From Paludibacter sp. (lineage in GTDB: Bacteria > Bacteroidota > Bacteroidia > Bacteroidales > Paludibacteraceae), in NCBI GenBank assembly GCA_020049515.1, contig JAIFKQ010000011.1, forward strand, positions 1 through 52,014: 52,014 nucleotides of DNA, given 5' to 3'. Under the pieces are notes generated by a model, which saw only the letters and a list, made by a program, of their open reading frames with translations, was not told the DNA's origin and ran no database searches. The translations under genes and the position numbers were made by a program. This document shows positions 1-12,182 of this stretch, one piece after another (positions within the stretch are counted from its first letter, which is position 1; every line of letters starts with the position of its first letter).

Positions 1-202
1 TCTGTCTGTTTTCACATGTTTGTTTTACGATTGTCCAGTTGCTGAATTGTTCTTTTCGCATCTGAAAGAGAGTCGTTTCATCATAATCAAATTCTGGAAC
101 CAAATACTGAATGTCGCTTTTGGAAATATTTAATTTCCCTTTCAAAATGTTTGTTATTACTGCTGCATCCGAACGGCCTTCAACAATTACTCCTACTCTC
201 AT
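1..202 (-). CDS. TOPRIM/DUF4276-like small protein, truncated by window edge
   Basis: Reverse-strand translation from ATG at 202: MRVGVIVEGRSDAAVITNILKGKLNISKSDIQYLVPEFDYDETTLFQMRKEQFSNW... open to base 1; 'VEGxSD' resembles the TOPRIM N-terminal motif; start is 2 nt after the stop of the upstream ATPase. Confidence 0.6.
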   Translation of the reverse strand, partial: MRVGVIVEGRSDAAVITNILKGKLNISKSDIQYLVPEFDYDETTLFQMRKEQFSNWTIVKQTCENRQ

Positions 203-204
203 AC

Positions 205-1380
205 TCAAAAATTGTTTGGTAAACCACCTAAAATTCCCCGCATCCACATTTCAGAAAGCTTTAAATCTTTATCTTTAACTTCTGGTTTTAGTTTTATTTG
301 TTCAACTTTTGTATCTCCTTGGTCTTCTCGTTTTACAACAAAAAGTTTTTGTTTTTCATCGAAGAGATTTATACCATCCAGAATAGCTGGGTTATGGGTA
401 GTAATCAATACTTGTTTGTTATGTTCAACAGCAAGATTTGAAATGATTTTCATTAATGTTCTACACAATTTTGGATTCAATGAGGATTCAATATTGTCTA
501 TTGCAAAAAAATCAGGTGTCTTTTTGCTTATAAATAGTGCTAAATAAAATAAGATATTTAGAACTCCCTCGTTTGAATTTTCAGCAGCAAAAACATTGTT
601 ATTCACACGCATATATTTATCCTTAAAGAACAGAAAAGAGTTACTCCGCCCTAATTTATGCCCTTTGTATTTTAAACTGTCAGTTTCGTCGATTAATATC
701 TCATCAAGCCACGAAATCAAATAACTATAGCGTTTTAATTCTGCCCATTCATCTTTCGAAAAATCGTGTAAAAGTACATCCAATCCTTCACCATTTATTC
801 CTAAAGGCATTTCTTTGCTACTATTTGAAATCCCTCTTAACGATTGAGTGTTGAGGTTATAAATCAAATAGCGAGATAAATAAGTATTTTTTACTTCAAT
901 ATCTTCAACAACACTTTTTTTTATTTTTACTTTTAGTTCGTCCAGCTTAATTTTACCTATCAAATTTTCATTGTGTAGCTTATTTAACTGTTCTTCGATT
1001 ATAATCTCAATGTTTTTATCTAAAATACTGTCCTCTTTATCTTTCCATTCCGAATAAATATCGTCTTTATCGACGGGGTAGATTTTGCATTTCGCCATTT
1101 CATTTGAAACTGCAAACTTCACCATAAGTTCAATCTGACTCTTTTGTTTTTCTCCAAAAAACGAACTCATTGTCAATGTTGGCTTTGTAACTCTCACACC
1201 TTTGTTAGACAATCCATTAATATTCAAATTGTGGTCTTTTGCCGCACTTAACATGGCAACAGATTCAAGGATATTCGTTTTTCCGCATCCATTTTCACCT
1301 ATAAATACATTTATATTAGATAGTTTGATGCTCTCGTTGATTATCGATTTAAAGTTTGATATATTTAACTCGTTTATCAT
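205..1380 (-). CDS. AAA family ATPase (AAA_15/AAA_21, OLD/RecF-like)
   Basis: ORF with 'NFKSIINESIKLSNINVFIGENGCGKTNILESV' (Walker A GENGCGKT) and C-terminal 'DFFAIDNIESSLNPKL' / 'QVLITTHNPAIL'. Confidence 0.9.
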   Translation of the reverse strand: MINELNISNFKSIINESIKLSNINVFIGENGCGKTNILESVAMLSAAKDHNLNINGLSNKGVRVTKPTLTMSSFFGEKQKSQIELMVKFAVSNEMAKCKIYPVDKDDIYSEWKDKEDSILDKNIEIIIEEQLNKLHNENLIGKIKLDELKVKIKKSVVEDIEVKNTYLSRYLIYNLNTQSLRGISNSSKEMPLGINGEGLDVLLHDFSKDEWAELKRYSYLISWLDEILIDETDSLKYKGHKLGRSNSFLFFKDKYMRVNNNVFAAENSNEGVLNILFYLALFISKKTPDFFAIDNIESSLNPKLCRTLMKIISNLAVEHNKQVLITTHNPAILDGINLFDEKQKLFVVKREDQGDTKVEQIKLKPEVKDKDLKLSEMWMRGILGGLPNNF

Positions 1381-1490
1381 TCTGGTGTTTTTTTATTAAT
1401 TGTCATTTTAAACTGTCAATTGATACGACAAAATTGTAATTTATTTTATTCAGATTATTTTAAATACAATTGAATTGCAAAGATAACTAT

Positions 1491-1634
1491 TTATTTTTCA
1501 ATAATTAGCACAATGTTTAAATTTTGATTGTTGTAGTTTTTGATAACAAAATAGGGTTCCAACACAATGTCCTTGCTGCCCTTTTCCAATGCCTGTTTCA
1601 TCGTAAATATCTCCCGAACATTGCTACCACTCAT
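1491..1634 (-). CDS. Small orphan ORF or gene fragment (47 aa)
   Basis: Reverse-strand translation MSGSNVREIFTMKQALEKGSKDIVLEPYFVIKNYNNQNLNIVLIIEK*; composition looks coding but no family recognised. Confidence 0.3.
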   Translation of the reverse strand: MSGSNVREIFTMKQALEKGSKDIVLEPYFVIKNYNNQNLNIVLIIEK

Positions 1635-1690
1635 ATTGCTGCTACTTTTCCAGGGTGTCCTGAAATTGTTACGAAGTTATCAGTTACCAA

Positions 1691-1727
1691 AACAGCCCAA
1701 CCGAATTTTCATTCAGTTGGGCTGTTT
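1691..1727 (-). terminator. Hairpin terminator downstream of dnaK
   Basis: Inverted repeat aacagcccaac / gttgggctgtt with T-rich tract. Confidence 0.6.
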
Positions 1728-1762
1728 CTCTTTCTTATACCCCTCTAGGGGCTAGGGGTCTT

Positions 1763-3714
<1,952 letters not shown>

Positions 3715-3942
3715 CTATTTGTACGTTTGCCTTTTTACAAATGATGTGCCACGGCCAAAATAAGCTATATATTCTATTATTTGACAAAAAAAGGCAGAAA
3801 GAAACCGACAAATCGGAAAAAATGGCTGACAAAAGGTCAGAAAACCTGTCAGATTTTGAATACTCATAAAAAATAGACGGTATTTAAAACTTGATTTTGT
3901 AACAATAATGTTGAATCTATCTCCTTTTTTACCAAAAAAGGC

Positions 3943-3951
3943 TACCTTTGC
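3943..3951 (+). promoter_or_regulatory. Bacteroidota -7 promoter element (TAnnTTTG) for folK
   Basis: 'tacctttg' about 20 bp before the folK ATG at 3968. Confidence 0.5.
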
Positions 3952-3967
3952 AACAAAAAAAAATGAA

Positions 3968-4435
3968 ATGGCATTGGTATATTTAGGACTTGGAACAAAT
4001 ATGGGGAATAAAGTAGCAAATATGGAAAGTGCAATCCAAGCTATTTCGTTGGAAGTGGGGGTTGTAATGGAGCAATCGGCACTTTATGATTCTAAACCGT
4101 GGGGATTTAAATCGGAAAATAATTTTCTGAATGCGGCAGTATTGGTCGAAACCAGCCTCACTCCTACCCAATTATTGATTAAAACACAAGCATTGGAAAT
4201 TAAAATTGGGCGTAGTGCAAAAACGAAAACTGGCTATGCCGACCGCTTGATTGATATTGATATTTTACTGTACGACAACATAATACTAAACGAACCAGCA
4301 CTAAAAATCCCGCATCTGCTGTTGCATAAGCGGGACTTCGTTTTAATTCCATTGGCTGAAATTGCTCCAGACTTTGTTCATCCAATCTTGCAAAAAACGA
4401 TTAAAGAACTATGCACTTCTTCTTTAACAAATTAA
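3968..4435 (+). CDS. folK: 2-amino-4-hydroxy-6-hydroxymethyldihydropteridine diphosphokinase
   Basis: MALVYLGLGTNMGNK...KTGYADRLIDIDILLYDNIILNEPALKIPHLLLHKRDFVLIPLAEIAPDFVHP; start placed downstream of a TACCTTTG promoter-like motif rather than at ORF start 3908. Confidence 0.92.
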   Translation: MALVYLGLGTNMGNKVANMESAIQAISLEVGVVMEQSALYDSKPWGFKSENNFLNAAVLVETSLTPTQLLIKTQALEIKIGRSAKTKTGYADRLIDIDILLYDNIILNEPALKIPHLLLHKRDFVLIPLAEIAPDFVHPILQKTIKELCTSSLTN

Positions 4436-4577
4436 GGGGCTAACCACAATTGACACAATAGAAAACGCTCTTTTTATTTTCCTGTTGTTTAAACACTTAC
4501 ATGTGGTAATTCAAGTAAAGTGGAAGTACCAACATTGCTAAAACATAAAAAAACGAATGATTTATTGAACTAAAAAA

Positions 4578-4916
4578 TTAGGAATTTACCTCAGTATGGT
4601 ATTCTTCCAAAAGCCGCAAAGCATTTTCAAAATCTTTTTCGAAAACTACAATTTTTAATCCTTCATTGATATCACTAAACATTGGATAAAGCTCTACAAG
4701 TTGCTCATTGCCAATAAAACATTCAATTTCGTTCACTTTCAATACATCTTGATCAATCATGGCATCTACCATTGTATCATAATTTTTTAGCGTGATAATC
4801 TTGTCTTCCATTTGGTCTAATTTATAAATGTTTCTAGCCTGATTGTTAATCGTTTTGTTCATTAAAACTTTCATAATTAAAACATTATGTATATCAGAAT
4901 TGTTCGCCAGATACAA
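4578..4916 (-). CDS. DUF2007 domain (putative signal-transducing) protein; true start probably at an internal Met
   Basis: 'MEDKIITLKNYDTMVDAMIDQDVLKVNEIECFIGNEQLVELYPMFSDINEGLKIVVFEKDFENALRLLEEY'. Confidence 0.6.
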   Translation of the reverse strand: MYLANNSDIHNVLIMKVLMNKTINNQARNIYKLDQMEDKIITLKNYDTMVDAMIDQDVLKVNEIECFIGNEQLVELYPMFSDINEGLKIVVFEKDFENALRLLEEYHTEVNS

Positions 4917-5018
4917 AGTAATAAACTATAATAATAATTGCAATTTAAAATCATTAAAATGAAACATGATTTTTTGGCTATTGTCAAAAGTACGTTCAAT
5001 TAATTGCAGTCATTGTAA

Positions 5019-5355
5019 TTTAGAATACCGTTATTGATAATTGGTGGAGAAATAAAATCGGCACAAAAAATAGATACCTACGCTTCTCTAATTGACATTG
5101 CAGCTACTTTATTGTCACAATTAAAATTACCCCACGCAGATTTTCAATTCAGCAAAAATATTCTCAATCTAGTATCGCCTCATTTTGCATACATTAGTTT
5201 TATAAATGGAATTAGGGATGGTAACGCTTGATAATCAGCACATTTTTGACTGCGAATCTAATTCTATTTCCACTGACAGGGGTATAAAAGGCAAAAATAA
5301 GCCTAAAGCAGAAGCATTTTTTCAAACACTATATGATGATTTGGAAAGAAGATAG
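5019..5355 (+). pseudogene. Degraded C-terminus of an LTA-synthase/sulfatase-family protein
   Basis: Frame 1: FRIPLLIIGGEIKSAQKIDTYASLIDIAATLLSQLKLPHADFQFSKNILNLVSPHFAYISFINGI; frameshift, then MVTLDNQHIFDCESNSISTDRGIKGKNKPKAEAFFQTLYDDLERR* (5218-5355). Confidence 0.7.
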
Positions 5356-5419
5356 CCATAATAAAATAAGATAGTGAAGTGAAATTCGTTTACCAAGTGG
5401 ATTTCTAAATTGATAAATT

Positions 5420-5446
5420 AACTCGAGTCATCTCGAGTTTTTTTGT
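5420..5446 (+). terminator. Rho-independent terminator
   Basis: aactcgag-tcat-ctcgagtt followed by ttttt. Confidence 0.8.
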
Positions 5447-6134
5447 GCTATAATCTGTTATACCTAGCTATTAGCAAAACTTCTCCCTGCTAAAACTGAA
5501 GCTTCAGAACATTCTTTAGGATTTAAAAACAAGTTGCAAATGCTAGAGTAATGCCATGATTGTTATATAACCATAAATTAAGTATCTTTTTATTTGTGTT
5601 TGTCGGAAATTTAACTCAAGAGAATTGAAATACTCAAAAACGTATTAAAATAAAAAATCCAAGTCCACAATATATTACTACACAATGTAGATTTCAGGTT
5701 CAATATATATTCTCAACATTCAACAATACAAGTTCATTATCTGATTGATAGAATAAAATGGAACAAACAAAAATCTATTGAAAATATAAATGGAGGTTCA
5801 CATTAAAAATAAACTTTAAGTCTTGTAGCGTATATTTTTTACAAAGTTGAAATTTATACTACAAATAACAATTATTCAAGAGTTTAAAAAGAATTATTAT
5901 ATTTGTATTATCATATTACGGCATAAAATCTATTTCAAAAGACATAAATTTCGATTTGAATATGAGTTAAAAATAGAATAAAACAGAACGAATATTCTGC
6001 AAAAAACGCAAACACAGAAACACAAAGCAACCAGGTATATCTTTTACATTCAACTCATAAACAAATTCTTATTCGTATATAGACCCTATTTTTAATCTAA
6101 TTTAATTGTTTTAAAAACTTAACAATACACATTT

Positions 6135-7259
6135 ATGAGACCTACTTATTTAAATTCGGAAAAGGAGTTTGAAGAACAAATAAGTTCTTTAGAGAGTAAC
6201 ACAGAAGTGCAATCCATACTAATTCTGATGGCAGAGAATAACAATTGTAGGTCTGAAATGATTGAGCCTATAATAAAACGTTGCTCAAAAACAATAATAG
6301 GTGGTGTTTTTCCTCAAATAATATTTGAAACTGTACTTTTTCATACTGGTATAGTGCTTATTCCATTGTCATTCAAACTTGAATCGTTGGTTTTCGACTT
6401 TAACAAATCAATGGATGTATGCATTGCCGAAATCACTGATTTTGTAAGAAATATATCCACTGAGGAACAAACCTTATATTTGTTTGTAGATGCAGTTGGA
6501 CTTAAAAAGGATGTTTATATCGACTGTATATTTAACTTTTTTGGCACTAGTGTTAAATATATTGGCTGTGGTTGTGGCTCAATAACATTTGAGCCTTGCC
6601 CTTGCGTTATTACAAACGATGGAATAATAGAAAATGCTGGAGTTTTTGCACTAAGCCGTGAGCCAATAACCCTAGGAGTGGCGCATGGTTGGAAAGCAAT
6701 TTCAGAACCCATGAAAATAACATCTGTAGAAAACAATAGAAGAATTTCTAGCTTAAATTGGGAGTCGGCCTACGACACTTACAAGGCTATTGTAGAAAAA
6801 CATGCTGGAAAGAAATTGGAAGATTTCCCGTTTTTTGAAATTGCCAAATCTTATCCATTGGGGATTGTAAAAATTGATGGTGAATATTCTGTAAGGCAAG
6901 TAGTGAGTGTCAATGAAAACGAGCTAATATGCTTAGATAGAGTAGAATTACTGGAATATGTATCAGTAATGTATGGCAACAAAGACGACCTACTCTTTGC
7001 GGCCGAAGATGCTATGAAAATGATTACGGACAATAAAAATAATATAAATAGCGAGGTAGATATAATTTTTTGTGTAGATTGCATCGCTCGTAAATTATTC
7101 TTAGACAATGAGTTTAGCAATGAGCTAGCTATTTTTGGCAAATATGCGCCAGTATATGGGGTTACATCGTTGGGCGAAATAGCCAATCAGGGCAATGAAA
7201 TTTTAGAAATTTACAATACTACCATTGCGCTAGCTACCTGGAAAAGGAAGGAAAAGTAA
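6135..7259 (+). CDS. FIST N/C domain sensor protein
   Basis: 374 aa; pattern of FIST proteins (IIGGVFPQIIFE, GCGCGSITFEPCPCVITNDGII, GVAHGWKAISEPMKITSVENNRRISSLN, FCVDCIARKLFL...GVTSLGEIANQGNEILEIYNTTIALATWK). Confidence 0.85.
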   Translation: MRPTYLNSEKEFEEQISSLESNTEVQSILILMAENNNCRSEMIEPIIKRCSKTIIGGVFPQIIFETVLFHTGIVLIPLSFKLESLVFDFNKSMDVCIAEITDFVRNISTEEQTLYLFVDAVGLKKDVYIDCIFNFFGTSVKYIGCGCGSITFEPCPCVITNDGIIENAGVFALSREPITLGVAHGWKAISEPMKITSVENNRRISSLNWESAYDTYKAIVEKHAGKKLEDFPFFEIAKSYPLGIVKIDGEYSVRQVVSVNENELICLDRVELLEYVSVMYGNKDDLLFAAEDAMKMITDNKNNINSEVDIIFCVDCIARKLFLDNEFSNELAIFGKYAPVYGVTSLGEIANQGNEILEIYNTTIALATWKRKEK

Positions 7260-7316
7260 TGCATTTATATTTGGAATTTAGTATTATCAAATCACACATT
7301 TGTTTTTAATTTATTT

Positions 7317-10300
7317 ATGGAAAAAGAAATCATAAAAAACGAGATACTGCTGGCACTTATCTACGTAGCCGATATAAAAGCAGGCGAAGATGAAATACTG
7401 AAAAGTATTTTGCCTACCTATTTGCGAAAACTAAATTGTTTTTTGGCGGGTATTATCAAATCAAATAATGGTTTACTTACCGAAAAACTTGTTTTGCCAT
7501 TAATGTACTCCAAAAATCCTATGTGGCTAAAAATCAAAGATTACATTGCCAATAACAAAGCAATGATAGCCAAGGAGAATTACGCCGCATTGGTTTTCGA
7601 AAGTGAGATATTTTATATTTTCAGACTTTCGAAATATGGTTATTTTGTGTTGGGACGAAAGAAAATCTTCGACATCGTATTTGTAAATGATTTGAAACAC
7701 GTAATTAGCTTTACTGGAAAGGCATTGATGCAGTCTATTGAAGAAGAAATTAGAAAAGAATATGAACTTAAAATTGCTAATGAGCGAAAACTTTTAAGAA
7801 CAATAATAGATAATGTGCCCATCAGCATATATGCAAAAGATGCTGATTACCGAAAAACGATAGCCAATGCCACCGAGCTGCGCCAGTTTGGTTGTAAAAA
7901 TGAAAATGAAGTGCTGGGAAAAACTGATTTTGATCTTTTTGGACTAAGCATTGGTACTAATACACTTGTTGAAGACCAAAAGGTGATGCTGGAGGGAATA
8001 CCTATTTTGGACGAAGAAAAACACATCGGAAATGGCGAATGGGCATTGATTTCTAAACTACCACTAAGGGACGAAAAAAACAATATAATTGGTATTGTAG
8101 GTACTAGTTTTAATTTTACTGAAAGAAAAAAAACAACTGAACAGCTTGAGATTTTCAATAAATTATTTGATAATTTGTCGGATGCAGTTCAAATTTCATT
8201 GGAAAACGGGCAGCTATTTTACATCAATAAAATAGCGAGTGAAAGACTAGGTATTTTGCAGGAAAAGGTATCAGATTACTATATATTTGATATTGAGACT
8301 ATTTTCGAAAACGAAGAAGATTGGGTGAAGCATGTTGAGCATATTAAGAAAGTAAAATCGTTGACTATTGAAGGAGTTAATAAAAACCAAAAAACGGGTA
8401 AAAGTTTCCCTGTAGAGGTTTCGGTTAACTACATTGTGGTAAAAGAAAATGGCTATATTGTAGCTAATTCAAGAGACATTACAGAGCGAAAGAAAGCGGA
8501 CGAAGCACTTAAACATAGTAATGAGCGGCTAGAACAATTGGCATTACAATCTAAAACATTTGCTTGGGAAATAAATTCAGATGGATTATATACCTACATA
8601 AGCCCAATTATCGAATCTGTACTTGGCTACAAACCAGTCGATTTGATAAACAAAAAATATTTTTACGACATTTTTGCTCCCGAAAGCAAAGAAATTACAA
8701 CCAAAGAGGCTTTTCAAATTATTGAAAATAGAGTTTATTTTAACAATATTGAAAACAAAGTATTGGCCGCCGATGGCACAGAAGTGTGGTTGGCAAGCTA
8801 CGGATCGCCAATGTACGACAGTGTAGGCAATTACATTGGATTACGAGGTAGTGATAGGGATATTTCGGAACGAAAAAGGAACGAAGCACGCATTAAAGAA
8901 AACGAAGAATACCAACGTTTGCTTTTGGATAATTTATCGGTGGGTATTTTTATTATTGACCCTATTACCCGTATTATTGAAACTGTAAACACCTTTGCTA
9001 GTAATATTATTGGTGCACCTGCAGAAAGTATTGTTGGCCGCAGATGTCATTCTTTTGTGTGTAAAGCCATGGAAGACTGCTGCCCTATTTGCAATAGAAA
9101 TGAGATAGCTGACAACTCGGATAAAATTTTGTTAAATGCAAAAGGCGAAGAAATACCAGTACTAAAAACAGTAAAACAGATTACTATTGGTGGAAAAGTA
9201 AAACTGCTTGAAAGTTTTATAGAAATTACCGAAAGAAAACAAATAGAAGCCAAACTGCGCGAAAGTGATGAGCGAAAATCATCGCTAATAGCTAGTATGA
9301 ACGATATTGTGTTTGTTTTGGACAACGAATTTAGATTTGTAGAATACCACAATCCACTAAACACCGAATTATATGTTGACCCACAAACTGTAATTGGCCT
9401 CATATACAATGAAATAGGAATGCCCGAAGCGGTTTCCAACAAAATAGGAATTGCATTAAAAGAGTGCTCCGAAACTGGCAAAATGACCAAGGTAGAGTAT
9501 TACTTAGAGTTAAATGCCGAAATAAAATGGTACGAAATAAATGTGACTCTGCTCAATTTAGATACTAAAAACGGATTAACTTGCGTAGTACGTGACATAT
9601 CAGAAAGCAAAGCCCATCAAGAGTTTATTTATCAGCAAATAAGGCTGCAGGAATTGTTGATAAAAATTTCAACGACCTATATTAATATCGATTTAGAGAA
9701 TATAAGTTCAGTAATCCATCTATCTCTCAAAGAATTGGGCGAATTTGTGGGTGCCGACAGAACATACATTTTTGAATATGATTTTGGAAAAAATGTATGT
9801 AATAATACCTATGAATGGTGTGGAATAGATATCAACCCAGAAATTGACAATCTGCAAAATGTACCTTTAGAATATATCTCTTATTGGGTAGATGAACACA
9901 AAAAAGGAAATGCGTTTTATGTAAAAAACACAAACGAATTGCCAAACGATGGGCCAGATTCTCTTCGTGGAATAATAGAACCACAGGGCATTAAAAGCCT
10001 CATTACTATCCCTATGGTACACAATGAAGAACTGATGGGATTTGTTGGTTTCGACTCCGTGAAAACACATCATTTTTATACTACCAAAGAAAAACAACTG
10101 CTTGAAATTTATGCACAAATGCTTGTAAATGCTGAAATTAGAAAACGCGGACAGGCTATGCTCATAACACAGGAAGAGAAATACAGAAACATTATTTCTA
10201 ATATGCATCTTGGTTTTGTGGAAATGGATAACAACAATTGTATAACCTACATCAACAAACAATTCTGTGCAATGTCTGGTTATTCGGAGGATGAAATGAT

Positions 10301-12134
10301 AGGCAACAAAGCTTCAAAATTTCTACTTCCAGTAGATAGGGAAACGCTTTTAGACTACAAAAAAAATTTTGTAAACAAAAAACTAGCCCCTTCATTGGAA
10401 CTAAAACTCAACATAAAAAATGGCGAGGAGGTTTGGTGGCTTTTAAATGGTGCACCACAATACAATGATAAAAAAGAACTGATAGGTACTATAAGCGTAT
10501 TTTTTGACATTACACCGCAAAAGAAACTGCAAAGTGAATTGGAAGCCTCAAAGATGATAGCCGAAAGTGCTGCAAAAGCCAAAGAGCTGTTTTTGACCAA
10601 CATGAGCCACGAAATACGCACTCCGCTCAACGTAATTATAGGGATGATACGTGAATTGGGTAAGGAAAGTTTAACATCATCGCAGCAAACGTATGTGGCA
10701 CACTCGGAAGCATCGGCTTATCATTTATTGTCGATAATTAACAACGTGTTGGATATGTCCAAAATTGAAGCCGGCGAGTTTTCGTTAGACATCAATGATT
10801 TTAGCCTATCCACTACTTTGTGCAATTTGGAAAGTATCCTTTCGTCGCGCACTAAAAGTAAGAAAATTGACTTTCAAATTAATTTCTCCAAAAACATTGA
10901 ACGCGCCTTGGTAGGAGATGCGGTGAGACTGAGCCAGGTATTAATTAACTTATTGGGTAATTCAATAAAATTCACCAACGAAGGTCACGTTCATTTAAAC
11001 GTTGAACTTATTGATAGTAATAAATACTTTCAGAAATTGAAATTCGAAATTTCGGACTCAGGCATTGGGATGAGTGATGAATTTCAGAAAAATATTTTCA
11101 GCAAGTTCACTCAAGAATACAGTCTATCCAATCGTAACTACGAAGGTACTGGACTTGGGATGACCATTTCTAAGGAACTGATTGAACTAATGGGCGGTTT
11201 GATAAACCTGAAAAGCAAAAAAGGAGTGGGTACAAAAATCACTTTTGAACTTAATTTGCCTATTGGCGATGAAAATAAACTTATCAATTTAGACAAAAAA
11301 ACGCAAAACATTGATATTTCGGGTGTTACCATTCTACTGGTTGAAGACAATGAAATGAATCGTTTTATTGCGCGTCAAAGCTTAACGCAAGCACATTGCA
11401 TTGTTTCTGAGGCTGAAAACGGACTGGAAGCGTTGGAAAAACTGAAAACAAACAACTACGATATAATACTGATGGATATTCAAATGCCAAAAATGGACGG
11501 AGTAGAGGCCACCAAGATTATAAGAAACCAATTGGGGCTGAAAACTCCAATTATTGCGCTCACTGCCAATGCTTTTAAACACGACATAGATGTTTATCTA
11601 TCGATAGGAATGAACGATTTTTTGATAAAACCATACAAAGAAGAAGCGTTATATTCTAAAATAGATATTAGTTTGAGAGCGGGAAAAAATAAAAACAAGG
11701 AAGAAAACACTTCTATCACAAGCAAACAAACAACTCCTTCATTAACAATAAGTAATACAACCATGAAGAACGATATAATTGAACAACCAATGGTATCAGA
11801 AACAAAAGAAAAACTCTACAATTTGGACCAATTGAACGAAATAGGACGAGGCGATGAGCAGTTTTTGAAAATGATGTTGGAAATGTTTTGTAAATTGGCT
11901 AACCAAACCATAGAACAAATGCAAAGTGCATATCAAATAAAAGATGTGGCGGCTATACGGAAACTAGCACACAAAATAAAACCCAGTATAGACAGCTTAG
12001 GAATAACTTCGCTATTTGACACCATAAGAAAAATAGAATTGTACGACATTGAAATTAACAGCTTTGAAGATTTGAAACAGTTGATAAACGAAACCCGTGA
12101 AGTATTAACTGTTGTCCTTGATGATATTAAGTAA
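7317..12134 (+). CDS. Hybrid histidine kinase: multiple PAS, GAF, HisKA, HATPase_c, receiver, HPt
   Basis: 1605 aa; repeated PAS/PAC signatures ('ITERKKADEAL', 'DISERKRNEA'), H-box 'FLTNMSHEIRTPLNVIIGMI', 'GTGLGMTISKELIELMGG', receiver 'ILLVEDNEMNRFIA...IILMDIQMPKMDGVEATK', C-terminal HPt 'IRKLAHKIKPSIDSLG'. Confidence 0.97.
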   Translation: MEKEIIKNEILLALIYVADIKAGEDEILKSILPTYLRKLNCFLAGIIKSNNGLLTEKLVLPLMYSKNPMWLKIKDYIANNKAMIAKENYAALVFESEIFYIFRLSKYGYFVLGRKKIFDIVFVNDLKHVISFTGKALMQSIEEEIRKEYELKIANERKLLRTIIDNVPISIYAKDADYRKTIANATELRQFGCKNENEVLGKTDFDLFGLSIGTNTLVEDQKVMLEGIPILDEEKHIGNGEWALISKLPLRDEKNNIIGIVGTSFNFTERKKTTEQLEIFNKLFDNLSDAVQISLENGQLFYINKIASERLGILQEKVSDYYIFDIETIFENEEDWVKHVEHIKKVKSLTIEGVNKNQKTGKSFPVEVSVNYIVVKENGYIVANSRDITERKKADEALKHSNERLEQLALQSKTFAWEINSDGLYTYISPIIESVLGYKPVDLINKKYFYDIFAPESKEITTKEAFQIIENRVYFNNIENKVLAADGTEVWLASYGSPMYDSVGNYIGLRGSDRDISERKRNEARIKENEEYQRLLLDNLSVGIFIIDPITRIIETVNTFASNIIGAPAESIVGRRCHSFVCKAMEDCCPICNRNEIADNSDKILLNAKGEEIPVLKTVKQITIGGKVKLLESFIEITERKQIEAKLRESDERKSSLIASMNDIVFVLDNEFRFVEYHNPLNTELYVDPQTVIGLIYNEIGMPEAVSNKIGIALKECSETGKMTKVEYYLELNAEIKWYEINVTLLNLDTKNGLTCVVRDISESKAHQEFIYQQIRLQELLIKISTTYINIDLENISSVIHLSLKELGEFVGADRTYIFEYDFGKNVCNNTYEWCGIDINPEIDNLQNVPLEYISYWVDEHKKGNAFYVKNTNELPNDGPDSLRGIIEPQGIKSLITIPMVHNEELMGFVGFDSVKTHHFYTTKEKQLLEIYAQMLVNAEIRKRGQAMLITQEEKYRNIISNMHLGFVEMDNNNCITYINKQFCAMSGYSEDEMIGNKASKFLLPVDRETLLDYKKNFVNKKLAPSLELKLNIKNGEEVWWLLNGAPQYNDKKELIGTISVFFDITPQKKLQSELEASKMIAESAAKAKELFLTNMSHEIRTPLNVIIGMIRELGKESLTSSQQTYVAHSEASAYHLLSIINNVLDMSKIEAGEFSLDINDFSLSTTLCNLESILSSRTKSKKIDFQINFSKNIERALVGDAVRLSQVLINLLGNSIKFTNEGHVHLNVELIDSNKYFQKLKFEISDSGIGMSDEFQKNIFSKFTQEYSLSNRNYEGTGLGMTISKELIELMGGLINLKSKKGVGTKITFELNLPIGDENKLINLDKKTQNIDISGVTILLVEDNEMNRFIARQSLTQAHCIVSEAENGLEALEKLKTNNYDIILMDIQMPKMDGVEATKIIRNQLGLKTPIIALTANAFKHDIDVYLSIGMNDFLIKPYKEEALYSKIDISLRAGKNKNKEENTSITSKQTTPSLTISNTTMKNDIIEQPMVSETKEKLYNLDQLNEIGRGDEQFLKMMLEMFCKLANQTIEQMQSAYQIKDVAAIRKLAHKIKPSIDSLGITSLFDTIRKIELYDIEINSFEDLKQLINETREVLTVVLDDIK

Positions 12135-12182
12135 ATATTTAAAATAAATAAATAAACTGCTTGAATTGAAAAACGAAACTCG

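Noticed and set aside
212-547. Plus-strand 111-aa ORF and similar ORFs antisense to annotated genes (for example 1802-2227, 2829-3143, 9047-9490, 10355-10630, 32723-33235, 47825-48235)
   Set aside because: Fully antisense to well-supported genes, with no recognisable domains; shadow ORFs.
1524-1755. Plus-strand ORFs downstream of dnaK
   Set aside because: They overlap the terminator hairpin and C/G-block repeat; the minus-strand reading looks more protein-like.
3908-3967. Upstream start of folK at 3908
   Set aside because: The segment contains the TACCTTTG promoter-like motif and no conserved FolK sequence; Met at 3968 matches the family start.
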